DNA of 64,000 nt from Streptomyces cacaoi (GTDB lineage Bacteria > Actinomycetota > Actinomycetes > Streptomycetales > Streptomycetaceae). The translations under genes and the position numbers were made by a program. The notes under the pieces were generated by a model that was not told the DNA's origin, made no database searches, and saw only the letters and a list, made by a program, of their open reading frames with translations. Below are positions 34,649-43,310 of this stretch, in pieces (positions within the stretch are counted from its first letter, which is position 1; the number at the start of each line of letters is the position of its first letter). The stretch covers positions 124,001 to 188,000 of the forward strand of contig NZ_BJMM01000002.1 in NCBI RefSeq assembly GCF_006539165.1, written 5' to 3'.

Positions 34649-36151
34649 ATGGCGCAGCCCCCGCAGCAGCCCGGCCCCAGCGGACCCGCCGAGCGGCCCG
34701 CAGGGCAGCGGCAGGGAACCGGACGCCGGGCGGTGCTGGCCGGCGCGGCCTCGGCGGTGGCCGCGGGCGCTGCCGGCCTGGCCGCCGGCCCCGCCGCCGC
34801 GGCCGGCCGCCCCGGCGGCCCGGACGACGGCCGGGAGAGCCGCCGGGCCACCGCCCAGCCGCCCGACCGTGAACTGCGCGCGCTGCTGCGGGAGATCGAC
34901 CCCCGCCGCATCGAGCGGACCGTCCGCACACTGGCCGCCTTCGGCACCCGGCACACCCTCTCCGCTCAGGACGATCCCGAGCGCGGCATCGGCGCGGCCC
35001 GGGACTGGATACACGAGCGGATGGCCGCGTACGCCGAGGCGTCCGGCGGCCGGATGACCGTCGAGGTGCAGAGCTGGATCCAGGAGCCGGGGGAGCGGAT
35101 ACCGCGGCCGACGCGGCTGGCCAACGTCGTCGCCACGCTGCGGGGCACCGAGGATCCGGAGCGGGTGCACGTGGTCTCCGGCCACTACGACTCGCGTGCG
35201 AGCGACGTCATGGACGCCGAGAGCGACGCGCCCGGAGCGGACGACGACGCCTCGGGGGTCGCCGTCGTCCTGGAACTCGTCCGGGTGATGGCCCGCCGCC
35301 GGCCCGCGGCGACGCTGGTGTTCGCCGCCGTCGCCGGCGAGGAGCAGGGGCTGTACGGGGCGGCGCACCTGGCCGAGTCGCTGCGGCGGGACGGCGCACG
35401 GGTGCGGGCCATGTTCACCGACGACATCGTCGGCAGCTCCACGGCGGACGACGGCTCCCGCGACCCGTACACCGTGCGGCTGTTCGCCGAGGGAGTGCCG
35501 ACGGCCGAGACCGCCGAGGAGGCCGAGCTGCGCCGCAAGGTCGGCGGCGAGAACGACTCGCCGTCCCGGCAGCTGGCCCGCTTCGTCCGCGACGTCGCCG
35601 AGAACGAGGCGACGGGCATGCGGGTGCGGACCGTCCACCGCCGCGACCGGTATCTGCGCGGCGGGGACCACATCCCCTTCCTCGAACGGGGCTTCCCCGC
35701 GGCCCGGTTCACCGAGCCCGCCGAGGACTTCGCCCACCAGCACCAGGACGTGCGCGTCGAGGACGGCAAGCAGTACGGCGATCTGCCCGAGTTCTGCGAC
35801 TTCGACTACATCGCGCGGGTGGCCCGGGTGAACGCGGCCGCGCTGTGGTCGCTGGCCGTCGCGCCCGAGGCCCCGCCCGGCGCACGCATCCTCACCGGTT
35901 CGCTCACCAACGACACCGCACTGGAGTGGGAGCGCCCGCCCGCCGGGCAGGGACCGCGCCCGGTGCGCTACGAGATCGTCCGCCGGGAGACGTCCCGGAA
36001 CGAGTGGACCCATGTGCGCGACGTCGGCGACACCACCCGGTACACCGTCGGGCTGTCGAAGGACAACCTGTTCTTCGGCGTCCGCGCGGTCGGGCCCGGC
36101 GGCCACCGCAGCCCGGTGGCCTTCCCCGTGCCCGGCGAACCCGCCACCTGA
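34649..36151 (+). CDS. Secreted M28 family metallopeptidase (Tat signal)
   Basis: 500 residues. The N-terminus looks like a twin-arginine signal (GTGRRAVLAGAASAVAAGAA). The peptidase domain carries the two-zinc M28 pattern: VSGHYDSRASD (His, Asp), GADDDASGVAVVLE (bridging Asp), AVAGEEQGLYG (catalytic Glu and ligand Glu), MFTDDIVG (Asp) and DFAHQHQDVR (late His). A C-terminal fibronectin-III-like region (about 415-495, LEWERPPAGQGPRPVRYEIV) follows. It probably releases amino acids or dipeptides outside the cell. ATG 34649 is preceded by GGGAGGACG. The gene is followed after 58 bp by the DUF89 gene on the same strand. Confidence 0.9.
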   Translation: MAQPPQQPGPSGPAERPAGQRQGTGRRAVLAGAASAVAAGAAGLAAGPAAAAGRPGGPDDGRESRRATAQPPDRELRALLREIDPRRIERTVRTLAAFGTRHTLSAQDDPERGIGAARDWIHERMAAYAEASGGRMTVEVQSWIQEPGERIPRPTRLANVVATLRGTEDPERVHVVSGHYDSRASDVMDAESDAPGADDDASGVAVVLELVRVMARRRPAATLVFAAVAGEEQGLYGAAHLAESLRRDGARVRAMFTDDIVGSSTADDGSRDPYTVRLFAEGVPTAETAEEAELRRKVGGENDSPSRQLARFVRDVAENEATGMRVRTVHRRDRYLRGGDHIPFLERGFPAARFTEPAEDFAHQHQDVRVEDGKQYGDLPEFCDFDYIARVARVNAAALWSLAVAPEAPPGARILTGSLTNDTALEWERPPAGQGPRPVRYEIVRRETSRNEWTHVRDVGDTTRYTVGLSKDNLFFGVRAVGPGGHRSPVAFPVPGEPAT

Positions 36152-36209
36152 CCCGGCCGCCCCGGCGTGATCGAATACTGCCGGGGGACGAGCCGGCAGG
36201 GAGGACGAC

Positions 36210-37427
36210 GTGGAGGCCAGCCCGAGCGGCGCACAGCAGGCGCCGGAGATCGTCAGCAGCGTGCCCGGCACGTTCGCGCACGGTGTGTGGACCGAGCGGC
36301 ACCCCGCGCTGCTGCGCCGGCTGACCGAGGCCACGCCCTACGGGCCCCGGCAGCGGGACGCGCTCGACGCGCTGTTGACCGAGACGCTGCACGGCACCGT
36401 CGCGGCCCTGCCCGAGCACGCGCAGGACGCCGCGCTGTGGAACGGGCCCTGGGACCGCGGCCACTACGGCAGGCGCTGGCTCCAGGCGCCCTTCCTGTGG
36501 GCCGAGAGCTACTTCTACCGGCGGCTGCGCACCGCCACCGGCTACGCCGACCCGCAGGAGGACGGCGGCGCCCGGCGGGGCGTCGACCCGTTCGCGCCGT
36601 TCAAGGAGGCCGAGCTGGCGGGCGAGGGCGTCGACGAGCAGCTCGCCGCGCTCGACGGCCTCGACGGCGCCGACGAGGCGGAACGCACCGACGCACTGCT
36701 GCTCGGCGCCCTGTGGGGCAACCGGGCCGATCTCGGATTCCTGCTCACCTCCGACGAGGCGAGCGGCGACCGGCCGCTGGTGGCCGACGAACGGCCGGCG
36801 CTGCACCGTCTGCTGGCCGGCGCGGCCGAGCGCGGCGTCGTCCCGGGCCGGATCGTGCTCGTGGCCGACAACGCGGGCCGGGAGCTGATCGCCGATCTGC
36901 TGCTGCTCGCCCACCTGCTGGAGACCGGCACCGCCACCGAGGTCCTGCTGCACGTCAAGCCGCACCCGTACTACGTCTCCGACGCGGTCCCGGCGGACGT
37001 GCTCGCGGCCGTGCGCAGGATCGCGGCCGCGCCCGCGGCGGCGGGCCGGGCCGGGCGGCTGCTGACCGGGGCGCTGCGCGAGGGGCGGCTGCTGGTGCGC
37101 TCGCACCCGTTCTCGTGCGCGCCGCTCGGGTACGCCGCGATGCCCGGCGATCTGCGGGCCGACTTCGCCTCCGCCGCGCTCACGCTGCTGAAGGGCGATC
37201 TGAACTACCGGCGGCTGGTGGGCGACCGGCACTGGCCGGCCACCACCCCCTTCGCGGAGGTCACCGCCGGATTCCCGGGCCCGCTCGGCGCCCTGCGCAC
37301 ACTCAAGTCCGAGGTCGTCACCGGGCTGGCGGCGTCGACGGCCGCCGCGCTGGACGACAGCGGCGAGGAGTGGCGCACGAACGGGCAGCACGCCCTGATC
37401 CAGGTCCGGGAGGCCGAAGCGGAGTGA
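36210..37427 (+). CDS. DUF89 / ARMT1-type damage-control phosphatase
   Basis: 405 residues. DUF89 landmarks are visible: ALWGNRADLGF, IVLVADNAGRELIADLLLLA (the Asp/Asn metal-binding motif), TEVLLHVKPHPYYVSDA and LTLLKGDLNYRRLVGDRHW (the KGDLNYR motif). The metal site would use Asn in WGNRADL, Asp/Asn in ADNAG and Asp in KGDLN. Family members dephosphorylate reactive sugar phosphates, a metabolite-repair role. The start is GTG 36210 with GGGAGGACG directly upstream. It may be co-transcribed with the upstream M28 gene, but no functional link is obvious. Confidence 0.87.
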   Translation: MEASPSGAQQAPEIVSSVPGTFAHGVWTERHPALLRRLTEATPYGPRQRDALDALLTETLHGTVAALPEHAQDAALWNGPWDRGHYGRRWLQAPFLWAESYFYRRLRTATGYADPQEDGGARRGVDPFAPFKEAELAGEGVDEQLAALDGLDGADEAERTDALLLGALWGNRADLGFLLTSDEASGDRPLVADERPALHRLLAGAAERGVVPGRIVLVADNAGRELIADLLLLAHLLETGTATEVLLHVKPHPYYVSDAVPADVLAAVRRIAAAPAAAGRAGRLLTGALREGRLLVRSHPFSCAPLGYAAMPGDLRADFASAALTLLKGDLNYRRLVGDRHWPATTPFAEVTAGFPGPLGALRTLKSEVVTGLAASTAAALDDSGEEWRTNGQHALIQVREAEAE

Positions 37428-37564
37428 CCCGCGGTACGGGCCCGCGCACACCGGGTGCCGGGCCCTGGCGGTTCTTCACCCGTATGGCGGATGCCGGGGC
37501 GAGCGGGGCGCAGGGGGCGCACACCATGAAGGGGTACGGAACGTACCGCCAGCAGGAGGCCCCC

Positions 37565-37993
37565 ATGCCGACGGCGAAGGACATCATGCACCCCGGTGCC
37601 CGGTGGATCTACCGGGAGGAAACCCTCGACAGGGCAGCCCAGTTGATGCGGGAACTCGATGTCGGCGCGCTGCCCGTGAGCGATCAGAACGACAGGATGT
37701 GCGGGATGATCACCGACCGCGACATCGTCGTCAAATGCGTCGCCATGGGCCACGACCCCGCGCGGGTGCGGTGCGCCGACCTGTGCGAGGGCACCCCGCG
37801 CTGGGTCGCGTCGGACGCCGACACCGCCGAGGTGCTGCGGGAGATGCGCGACCACCACATCAAGCGCATCCCGGTGATCGAGGACAAGCGGCTGGTCGGC
37901 GTCATCAGCGAGGCCGACCTCGGCCAGCACCTCTCGGACGAGCAGATCGCCGAGTTCGTCGAGACCGTCTACGCGCTGCCCGGCCGGGGCTGA
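37565..37993 (+). CDS. CBS domain pair protein
   Basis: 142 residues forming two CBS motifs (a Bateman module). The first spans about 7-60 (DIMHPGARWIYREETLDRAA, LPVSDQNDRMCGMITDRDI). The second spans about 70-130 (VASDADTAEVLREMRDHHIK, RIPVIEDKRLVGVISEADLG). Such free-standing proteins bind adenine nucleotides and act as energy sensors; the partner is not evident. ATG 37565 has AGGAGG at 37553-37558. An upstream in-frame ATG (MKGYGTYRQQEAP) lies across that binding site and is less likely. Confidence 0.9.
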   Translation: MPTAKDIMHPGARWIYREETLDRAAQLMRELDVGALPVSDQNDRMCGMITDRDIVVKCVAMGHDPARVRCADLCEGTPRWVASDADTAEVLREMRDHHIKRIPVIEDKRLVGVISEADLGQHLSDEQIAEFVETVYALPGRG

Positions 37994-38184
37994 CCGCAGC
38001 CCCGCGCGCCGGCGCCCGGCCCGCGCCCCGTACCGCGGCCGCCCACGGGTGTGCCGCCGTACGGGGCGCACCGGTTGCGGGACGGCCGCGCGAGGCGTGA
38101 CATGGCTGGTGTCGGCTCGTCGACCGAGCGTGCGGTGCGTCCATGTGGGGGCGCCGCCCTCGCGCACCCGGAGGATGACGTCCC

Positions 38185-38877
38185 ATGAAGCTCCTGCATC
38201 TGTCCGCACGCCCGCTCCTCGGCTCGCTGTTCGTCACCGCCGGGATCGAGACGCTGCGCGAACCCGAACCGCGGGCCGAGATGGCGGGGCCCTTCCTGGA
38301 GAAGGTGCGCGGGACGCTGCCGGCCCTGCCGCGGGACGATGTGCAGCTCGTGCGCGTCAACGCGGCCGTGCAGGTCGCCGCCGGTGCCCTGCTCGGCATC
38401 GGCCGGCTGCCCCGGCTGTCCGCGCTCGCGCTGTGCGCCTCGCTGATCCCCACCAACCTCGCCGGCAACTCCTTCTGGGAGCACGACGACCCGGCCGAAC
38501 GGGCCCAGCGGCGCACCCAGTTCCTCAAGGACTCCGCGATCGTCGGCGGACTGCTCGCCGTGGTCAGCGACGCGAGCCATCTGGCCCGGGCCCGCGCCCT
38601 GCGGCACCGTGCCCGGCAGCAGCAGATGCACGCCTGGAAGGCCCGCGCCGGCGTCCAGGGCATGGGCCCCGGCAAGGGCCCCGGTAAGGGCCTCGGCAAG
38701 GGCCTCGGCAAGGGCCCCGGTAAGGGCCTCGGCAAGGGCCTCGGAGAGGGCCCCGGCAAGGGACCCGGGCAGGCGTCCTCCCGCTGCGCCGCGAAGGCCG
38801 CGCACCGGGCGGGCCAGGCCAAGGGCCGCTGGCAGCAGGCGAAGGCGCACTGCCCCGGGCACGGCAAGCAGTCCTGA
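38185..38877 (+). CDS. DoxX-like membrane protein with Gly/Lys repeat tail
   Basis: 230 residues. Residues 1-145 are DoxX-like with four hydrophobic segments (LLGSLFVTAGIETLREPEP, VNAAVQVAAGALLGIGRLPR, LSALALCASLIPTNLAGNSF, DSAIVGGLLAVVSDAS). The C-terminus changes to a repetitive Gly-Lys-Gly-Pro/Leu tail of eight tetrapeptides (about 163-194), encoded by eight 12-bp units. A basic His/Cys-containing end follows. The tail is highly positive and likely cytoplasmic, able to bind nucleic acid or acidic membrane lipids. ATG 38185 follows GAGGATG. DoxX proteins are linked to redox or quinone processes in some bacteria; function here is unknown. Confidence 0.82.
   Translation: MKLLHLSARPLLGSLFVTAGIETLREPEPRAEMAGPFLEKVRGTLPALPRDDVQLVRVNAAVQVAAGALLGIGRLPRLSALALCASLIPTNLAGNSFWEHDDPAERAQRRTQFLKDSAIVGGLLAVVSDASHLARARALRHRARQQQMHAWKARAGVQGMGPGKGPGKGLGKGLGKGPGKGLGKGLGEGPGKGPGQASSRCAAKAAHRAGQAKGRWQQAKAHCPGHGKQS
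38671..38766 (+). repeat. Eight 12-bp repeats inside DoxX-like gene
   Basis: Eight consecutive 12-bp units of the type GGCAAGGGCCCC / GGTAAGGGCCTC / GGCAAGGGCCTC. The first three form a 36-bp higher-order unit that is then repeated exactly (38671-38706 and 38707-38742), showing recent duplication. It stays in frame. Confidence 0.9.
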
Positions 38878-38918
38878 CCGGAGCCGCCGCCCGCCGCCGG
38901 GCAGCCGCGGCGGGGCGC

Positions 38919-38924
38919 TAACCT
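38919..38924 (+). promoter_or_regulatory. Candidate -10 element for leaderless araC-type gene
   Basis: TAACCT lies eight bases before GTG 38933 and no Shine-Dalgarno sequence lies between. This fits a leaderless transcript. Confidence 0.4.
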
Positions 38925-38932
38925 GCCCTTCC

Positions 38933-39925
38933 GTGACCGGAGTTCACCAGGTGGCCGGCGCGGCCGCCACCGCCGCTTACCACGCGTCGATCGCCCGGGC
39001 CGAGGAGGGCGCCGACGGCACCGTCCGGCACCGGCTGCGTCCCGAGGTCGGTGACGGCACCATCGAGGTGACGCCGCTGCCCAGCGGTTTCCACCTCGTC
39101 CGCTACGACGTCGCCTTCGCCGGGGGCCACCGGCTGCGTTACGCCTTCCCCGGGGACCACTTCGAGCTGGAGCACTGCGTCGAGGGACGTCTGCACATCA
39201 GCGAGGCGGACACCGGCACCGGCGAGCTGTGTGCCGGAGCCGTGGCGCTGAGCCCCCGCTGCGCCACCGACGGTGCCGTGGAGCACCGCGACGGCGAGCG
39301 CTACCGGGCCGTCTCGGTCACCGGCAGCTGGAGCGGGCTGGAGACCTACCTCGCGGTCCGCGGCGCGGGCGGACTGCCCGCCACCGGACCGGAGCAGCTC
39401 GCACGGGCCCGCTATCTGGCCGGCTCGTCCGCATTGCACCAGGTGGCCCGCCCGCTGGAAGAGATCTTCGTGCACCGGCGCAGCTCGCCCGGGCGTCCGC
39501 TGTACCTCGAATCGCGGCTCGCCGCGGCGTTCGCCGCGCTGGTCGACGGGCTGACGGCCGGGGCGACGGCCGCGCGGACACGGGACATCGGCCTCGCGGA
39601 GCACGAGGTGGCCGCGCTGCGGCGGGTGCCCGACCTGCTGTGGCGGCGACGGCACGCGCCGCCGACGTCGGCCGAGCTGGCCCGCGCCTCGTCCATGTCG
39701 GTCCGGCGGCTCACCACCGGCTTCCGCGCGCTGTACGGCGCCTCGGTACGGGAGTTCCACCGGCGCCGCTGCCTCGACCGGGCCGCGGCGCTGCTCGTCG
39801 AGACCGACTGGCCGGTCTCCCGGATCGCACACGAGGTCGGCTACGCCTCCGCCGGCAACTTCGGCTACGCCTTCCGCCGCGACCGGGGCATCACCCCCGC
39901 CCGCTTCCGCCGCGCACACACCTGA
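38933..39925 (+). CDS. AraC-family transcriptional regulator (second)
   Basis: 330 residues. The N-terminal half is a beta-rich sensor region (VRYDVAFAGGHRLRYAFPGD, FELEHCVEGRLHISEAD). The C-terminal AraC domain has both helix-turn-helix units (SAELARASSMSVRRLTTGFR, ASVREFHRRRCLDRAAALL, VSRIAHEVGYASAGNFGYAF) and ends RGITPARFRRAHT. GTG 38933 is placed by the likely leaderless promoter and by the proximity of conserved sequence. The stop codon lies in the first unit of a degenerate tandem repeat. No divergent partner is visible; the MFS gene 580 bp downstream is a possible target. Confidence 0.87.
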   Translation: MTGVHQVAGAAATAAYHASIARAEEGADGTVRHRLRPEVGDGTIEVTPLPSGFHLVRYDVAFAGGHRLRYAFPGDHFELEHCVEGRLHISEADTGTGELCAGAVALSPRCATDGAVEHRDGERYRAVSVTGSWSGLETYLAVRGAGGLPATGPEQLARARYLAGSSALHQVARPLEEIFVHRRSSPGRPLYLESRLAAAFAALVDGLTAGATAARTRDIGLAEHEVAALRRVPDLLWRRRHAPPTSAELARASSMSVRRLTTGFRALYGASVREFHRRRCLDRAAALLVETDWPVSRIAHEVGYASAGNFGYAFRRDRGITPARFRRAHT

Positions 39926-40095
39926 CCCCGGCACGGCTGCACACATCTGGACTCCGTGCGGCCGGGCGCACACCTGAACCCGGCACCGCCGCGCACACAC
40001 CTGAACCCGGCACCGCCGCGCAGATCCGAACCCGGCACCGCCGCGCACACCTGAACCCCGTGCGGCCGGGCGCACAACCGGAACTCCGGGGCCGT
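39910..40095. repeat. About seven degenerate 26-bp tandem repeats after the AraC gene
   Basis: Units of the form GCGCACACCTGAACCCGGCA, continuing CCGCC, occur about seven times with 24-28 bp spacing and considerable drift. The first includes the last codons and stop of the AraC-type gene. Between 39926 and 40507 (582 bp) no credible gene is present. Confidence 0.7.
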
Positions 40096-40210
40096 CGGTG
40101 GCGCCGTCGGTGGTGCCGCCGGGGCTCGGTGCCGCTGCCGCGCACAGCCGAACTCCGCGCCGCGTGCGGTGCTTTCGCGGCTCCGGCGGGTCCGCGGCAG
40201 CGCTGTGGAC

Positions 40211-40400
40211 GCTCCGTGCGGCGGGCTGTACGGCGGAGATCGCGTGCCCGATGCCGACGCCGTGGCGGGGTGCACGGCGGAGATCGTGTGCCTGTCGGTG
40301 ACGCCGGGGCGCTCCGTGTCGCGGGCCGTACGGCAGGGGCCGTGCGTCGTGGCGCTCCGGGAGCCGTGTCGCGGGCCGCGCGCTCCACAGCGGCGGGCTC
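40211..40400. repeat. Second family of intergenic repeats (44 and 100 bp spacing)
   Basis: CGGCGGAGATCG recurs at 40231 and 40275, 44 bp apart. A block like GCTCCGTGTCGCGGGCCGTA occurs at 40211 and 40311 (100 bp apart), with a third diverged copy near 40365. It lies directly upstream of the MFS gene at 40508. Confidence 0.6.
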
Positions 40401-40507
40401 CGCGCTCCACACCGTGCCGCGGTGCCGGTGCGGACCATGGGCGCGCGGCGGTCGCGTCGGCCGCCGGCCGCGCTCGGCGAGCGCGCCCGACGTCTGGTTG
40501 GAGACCG

Positions 40508-41869
40508 ATGAACGCCCCTGGAGAACCCCCGGCCCGCGCGGGCCGCCTCGTCCTCGCCCTCGGCGGGCTCTCGGCCCTGTCACCGTTCGCCACCGACATG
40601 TACGCGCCCGCCTTCCCGGAGATCGTCGCCTCGTTCCACACCTCGGGCGCAGCCGTGCAACTCTCGCTCACCGCCTGCCTCGTGGGGATCGCGGCCGGTC
40701 AGCTCGTACTCGGTCCGGTCAGCGACGCGGTGGGACGGCGCCGGCTGCTCCTGGTGGGCTGCGGGCTGTTCACCGTGTTCTCCGCGGTCTGCGCGCTCGC
40801 CCGGTCCCTGGCCGTGTTCGAGACCGCCCGGCTGTTGCAGGGCTGCGCCGCCGGTGCCGGGCTCGTCGTCGGACGGGCCGTCGTCAGCGACCGGTTCACC
40901 GGCGTCCACGCGGCCCGCCGGCTCTCCGCGTTGAGCGTGATCGCGATGACGGCGCCGGTGCTGGCGCCGGTCGCCGGGGGCGCCGTCCTCGGTATCGGCT
41001 CCTGGCGCCTGGTGTTCGGCGCGCTGGCCGCCGCCGGGCTGGCGCTGTGGGCCGCGGTCGGCGCGTGGGTTCCCGAGTCGCTGCCCGCCGAGCGGCGCGT
41101 GTCCGGCGGTGTGCGGGCCGCGTTCGGTGCGACGGCCGGACTGCTGCGGCGGCGCCGGCTCGTCGGCGGGCTGCTCGTCATGGGGTGCGGACTCGGCGCG
41201 CTGTTCGCCTACATCACCGGCTCGCCGTTCGTCTTCCGCGACGGCTTCGGCCTGTCGCCCACCGGCTACGGTCTCGTCTTCGCGGTGAACGCCGCCGGTA
41301 CCGTGCTGGCCGGTGTGCTGTTCGGCCGGCTGGCCGGGCGGGTGCGCCTCGGCACGCTGCTCGCCGCCGGTGCGGCCGTCACCCTGGCCGCCACGGGCAC
41401 CCTGGTGGCGCTGCACGCCGCCGGTGCCGGCGGCTTCCCGGCCACCTGGGCCTGTCTGTTCGGTCTGACGTCCGGCTTCGGGATGGTCCTGCCCGCCGCG
41501 ACGACCCTCGTCCTCGACCTGGGCGCCGACGCCCCGGGGGCCGCCTCCGGTCTCCTCGGCGGCGCCCAGTTCGTGCTCGGCGCCGCCGCCGCTCCGCTGC
41601 CCGGCGCGGCCGGGGACACCACCGCGCTGTCGATGGCGGTCGTGGTGTGCGGCTGCGCCCTCCTCTCGGCGGCGGCGCTGCCCCTGCTGGCCGGGCCGCG
41701 GGGCGGGCGCGGACGGGCGGCGGTCAGGCGGAGGGAGCGGCGCGGGGCGGTCCCTCGTCGCCGTCGCCGGTTCCGACGGGTCCGGTGGCGGCACCGGTGC
41801 GGGACGTGCGCGCCGCGGCGCCGGAGCCACCGGGTCCGCCGGAGCCGCCGGGGGCGCGGAAGGCGTTGA
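40508..41869 (+). CDS. Bcr/CflA-type multidrug MFS transporter
   Basis: 453 residues. The transporter proper is about 400 residues with 12 helices: FATDMYAPAFPEIVASFHTS, SLTACLVGIAAGQLVLGPVS, DAVGRRRLLLVGC, RLLQGCAAGAGLVVGRAVVS, APVLAPVAGGAVL and LFAYITGSPFVFRDGFGLSP. This is the pattern of Bcr/CflA drug:H+ antiporters. The last roughly 50 residues are an Arg-rich tail (RRRERRGAVPRRRRRFRRVR). They are read antisense to the coding end of the convergent symporter, giving a 146-nt overlap, so the tail may be an accident of stop-codon loss. ATG 40508 is after low-complexity DNA; no clear ribosome site. Confidence 0.85.
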   Translation: MNAPGEPPARAGRLVLALGGLSALSPFATDMYAPAFPEIVASFHTSGAAVQLSLTACLVGIAAGQLVLGPVSDAVGRRRLLLVGCGLFTVFSAVCALARSLAVFETARLLQGCAAGAGLVVGRAVVSDRFTGVHAARRLSALSVIAMTAPVLAPVAGGAVLGIGSWRLVFGALAAAGLALWAAVGAWVPESLPAERRVSGGVRAAFGATAGLLRRRRLVGGLLVMGCGLGALFAYITGSPFVFRDGFGLSPTGYGLVFAVNAAGTVLAGVLFGRLAGRVRLGTLLAAGAAVTLAATGTLVALHAAGAGGFPATWACLFGLTSGFGMVLPAATTLVLDLGADAPGAASGLLGGAQFVLGAAAAPLPGAAGDTTALSMAVVVCGCALLSAAALPLLAGPRGGRGRAAVRRRERRGAVPRRRRRFRRVRWRHRCGTCAPRRRSHRVRRSRRGRGRR

Positions 41870-43310
41870 CGGCGCAGGTGACGGCGAGGTTCGCCACGAG
41901 CCCGACGACACCGCCGTTGACGCCGCACAGCGGGTCGTTGTCGGTGGCCCACAGCCCCACCACCACGGCCAGGCCCACGAGCATGCCCGCGACCCCCGCC
42001 ACGGCCGTCATCCGCCGCCAGAACAGCGACAGCAGCGCCAGCGGCACCAGTTGGGCGAGCCCCTCGTAGGAGAGCACCGACAGCTGCACCAGCGTGTTCG
42101 GGTAGAACAGGGCCCCGCCGAGCGCGAGCAGCCCCGCCAGGAAGCACACCAGTTGGGAGAGCCGCTTGGCGCGCACATCGGCCGCGCCGCCCGCCGGGCC
42201 CTCGGCCCGCCTCGGCCACCGCGGGTCGGAGCCGTTCCCGCCGCCCAGCAGCGTCCGCCCGCACAGCGTGCCGATCGCCAGCATGAACACGCTCATCGGC
42301 ACGATCGCGGACAGCGCACCGGCGACGCCGATCACGGCCACGACGGGCGCCGGCAGCGAGTCGGTCACCAGCCGGAACAGCGCCAGGTCCGGGTTGCCGA
42401 GCCCCGGCAGCGCGAACAGGGCGACGGCGCCCACCATCATCGGGATGAACAGCAGCAGCTGGTACCAGGGCAGCAACAGGGCGTTGCGGCGCAGGGCGTT
42501 GGGGCTGCGGGCGCTGAGGTAGCCGGCCACCGTGGTGGGGAAGATGGAGATGGTCACGGCGTTGAGCAGCAGCGTGGAGACGAACCAGGTGCCGTCCATG
42601 CCGCCCGAGTCGTGCCCGGGGAAGGTGAGCCACTCCGGCTTCTCCCGCACCAGCCGGTTCAGCAGATCGCCCGGCCCGTCCAGGTAGTGCAGCGGGATCC
42701 ACACCGCGAGGAAGACCACCGCGACGATCACCAGCACGTCCTTCAGCACGCTCACCCAGGCCGAGCCGCGCAGCCCGGAGACGAGGACGAACGCCTCGGC
42801 CACCACGAACGAGACGACGGCGGCGACGCGCAGGTCCACGCTGCCGTACGTCATCGCGTTGACCACCACGCCCATGCCCTGGATCTGCACCTGGACGTAG
42901 GGGACGATGAAGACCGTCGCCGTGACCGCGACGAGGATCCCCACCGGCCGGGAGCGGAACCGGTGTTCGGCGATGTCGGCGATCGACAGCAGCCGGTGCC
43001 GGCTCGCATACGTCCACAGGGCCGGACCCACCACATAGCCCACCGCGAAGCCGACGGTGAGGTACGCGACCAGGTACAGGATCGGCACCCCGTAGGAGTA
43101 GGACCAGCCGGCCGTGCCCAGGAACGAGAAGCTCGTGTAGCTCTCGCCGGCCATCAGCAGCCAGATGAAGAGCACGCCCAGGCCCCGGCTGGAGACCGAC
43201 CACTCGGCCAGGCCCTTGTCCCGGCCGCGGGCGCTGAGCACCCCGATCACCAGGGTGGCCACCATCGCCAGGCCGAACACCGTCGTCGCGACCGCCGCCG
43301 AGCCGCTCAT
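41724..43310 (-). CDS. Sodium:solute symporter (SSS family)
   Basis: 528 residues, about 13 hydrophobic helices. SSS landmarks are GLAEWSVSSRGLGVLFIWLL, MAGESYTSFSFLGTAGWSYSYG, PALWTYASRHRLLSIADI, GLRGSAWVSVLKDVLVI, NAVTISIFPTTVAGYLSA, LPWYQLLLFIPMMVGAVALF and GVAGALSAIVPMSVFMLAIG. It should import an organic solute with Na+. The 5' end overlaps the DUF3311 gene by 4 nt (ATGA), the usual pairing for this transporter type. It is downstream of the SDR/ALDH/M20 operon on the same strand. The Gly/Ser/Thr-rich C-terminal end overlaps the convergent MFS gene antisense by 146 nt. Confidence 0.92.
   Translation of the reverse strand: MSGSAAVATTVFGLAMVATLVIGVLSARGRDKGLAEWSVSSRGLGVLFIWLLMAGESYTSFSFLGTAGWSYSYGVPILYLVAYLTVGFAVGYVVGPALWTYASRHRLLSIADIAEHRFRSRPVGILVAVTATVFIVPYVQVQIQGMGVVVNAMTYGSVDLRVAAVVSFVVAEAFVLVSGLRGSAWVSVLKDVLVIVAVVFLAVWIPLHYLDGPGDLLNRLVREKPEWLTFPGHDSGGMDGTWFVSTLLLNAVTISIFPTTVAGYLSARSPNALRRNALLLPWYQLLLFIPMMVGAVALFALPGLGNPDLALFRLVTDSLPAPVVAVIGVAGALSAIVPMSVFMLAIGTLCGRTLLGGGNGSDPRWPRRAEGPAGGAADVRAKRLSQLVCFLAGLLALGGALFYPNTLVQLSVLSYEGLAQLVPLALLSLFWRRMTAVAGVAGMLVGLAVVVGLWATDNDPLCGVNGGVVGLVANLAVTCAVNAFRAPGGSGGPGGSGAAARTSRTGAATGPVGTGDGDEGPPRAAPSA

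Noticed and set aside
39910..40400. CRISPR-like array
   Set aside because: Units are contiguous or drifting without unique spacers of constant length, and no cas gene is present.
40508..41869. Interpretation of the MFS tail as a nucleic-acid-binding domain
   Set aside because: The Arg-rich end is fully explained as antisense of the symporter gene end, with no domain pattern.
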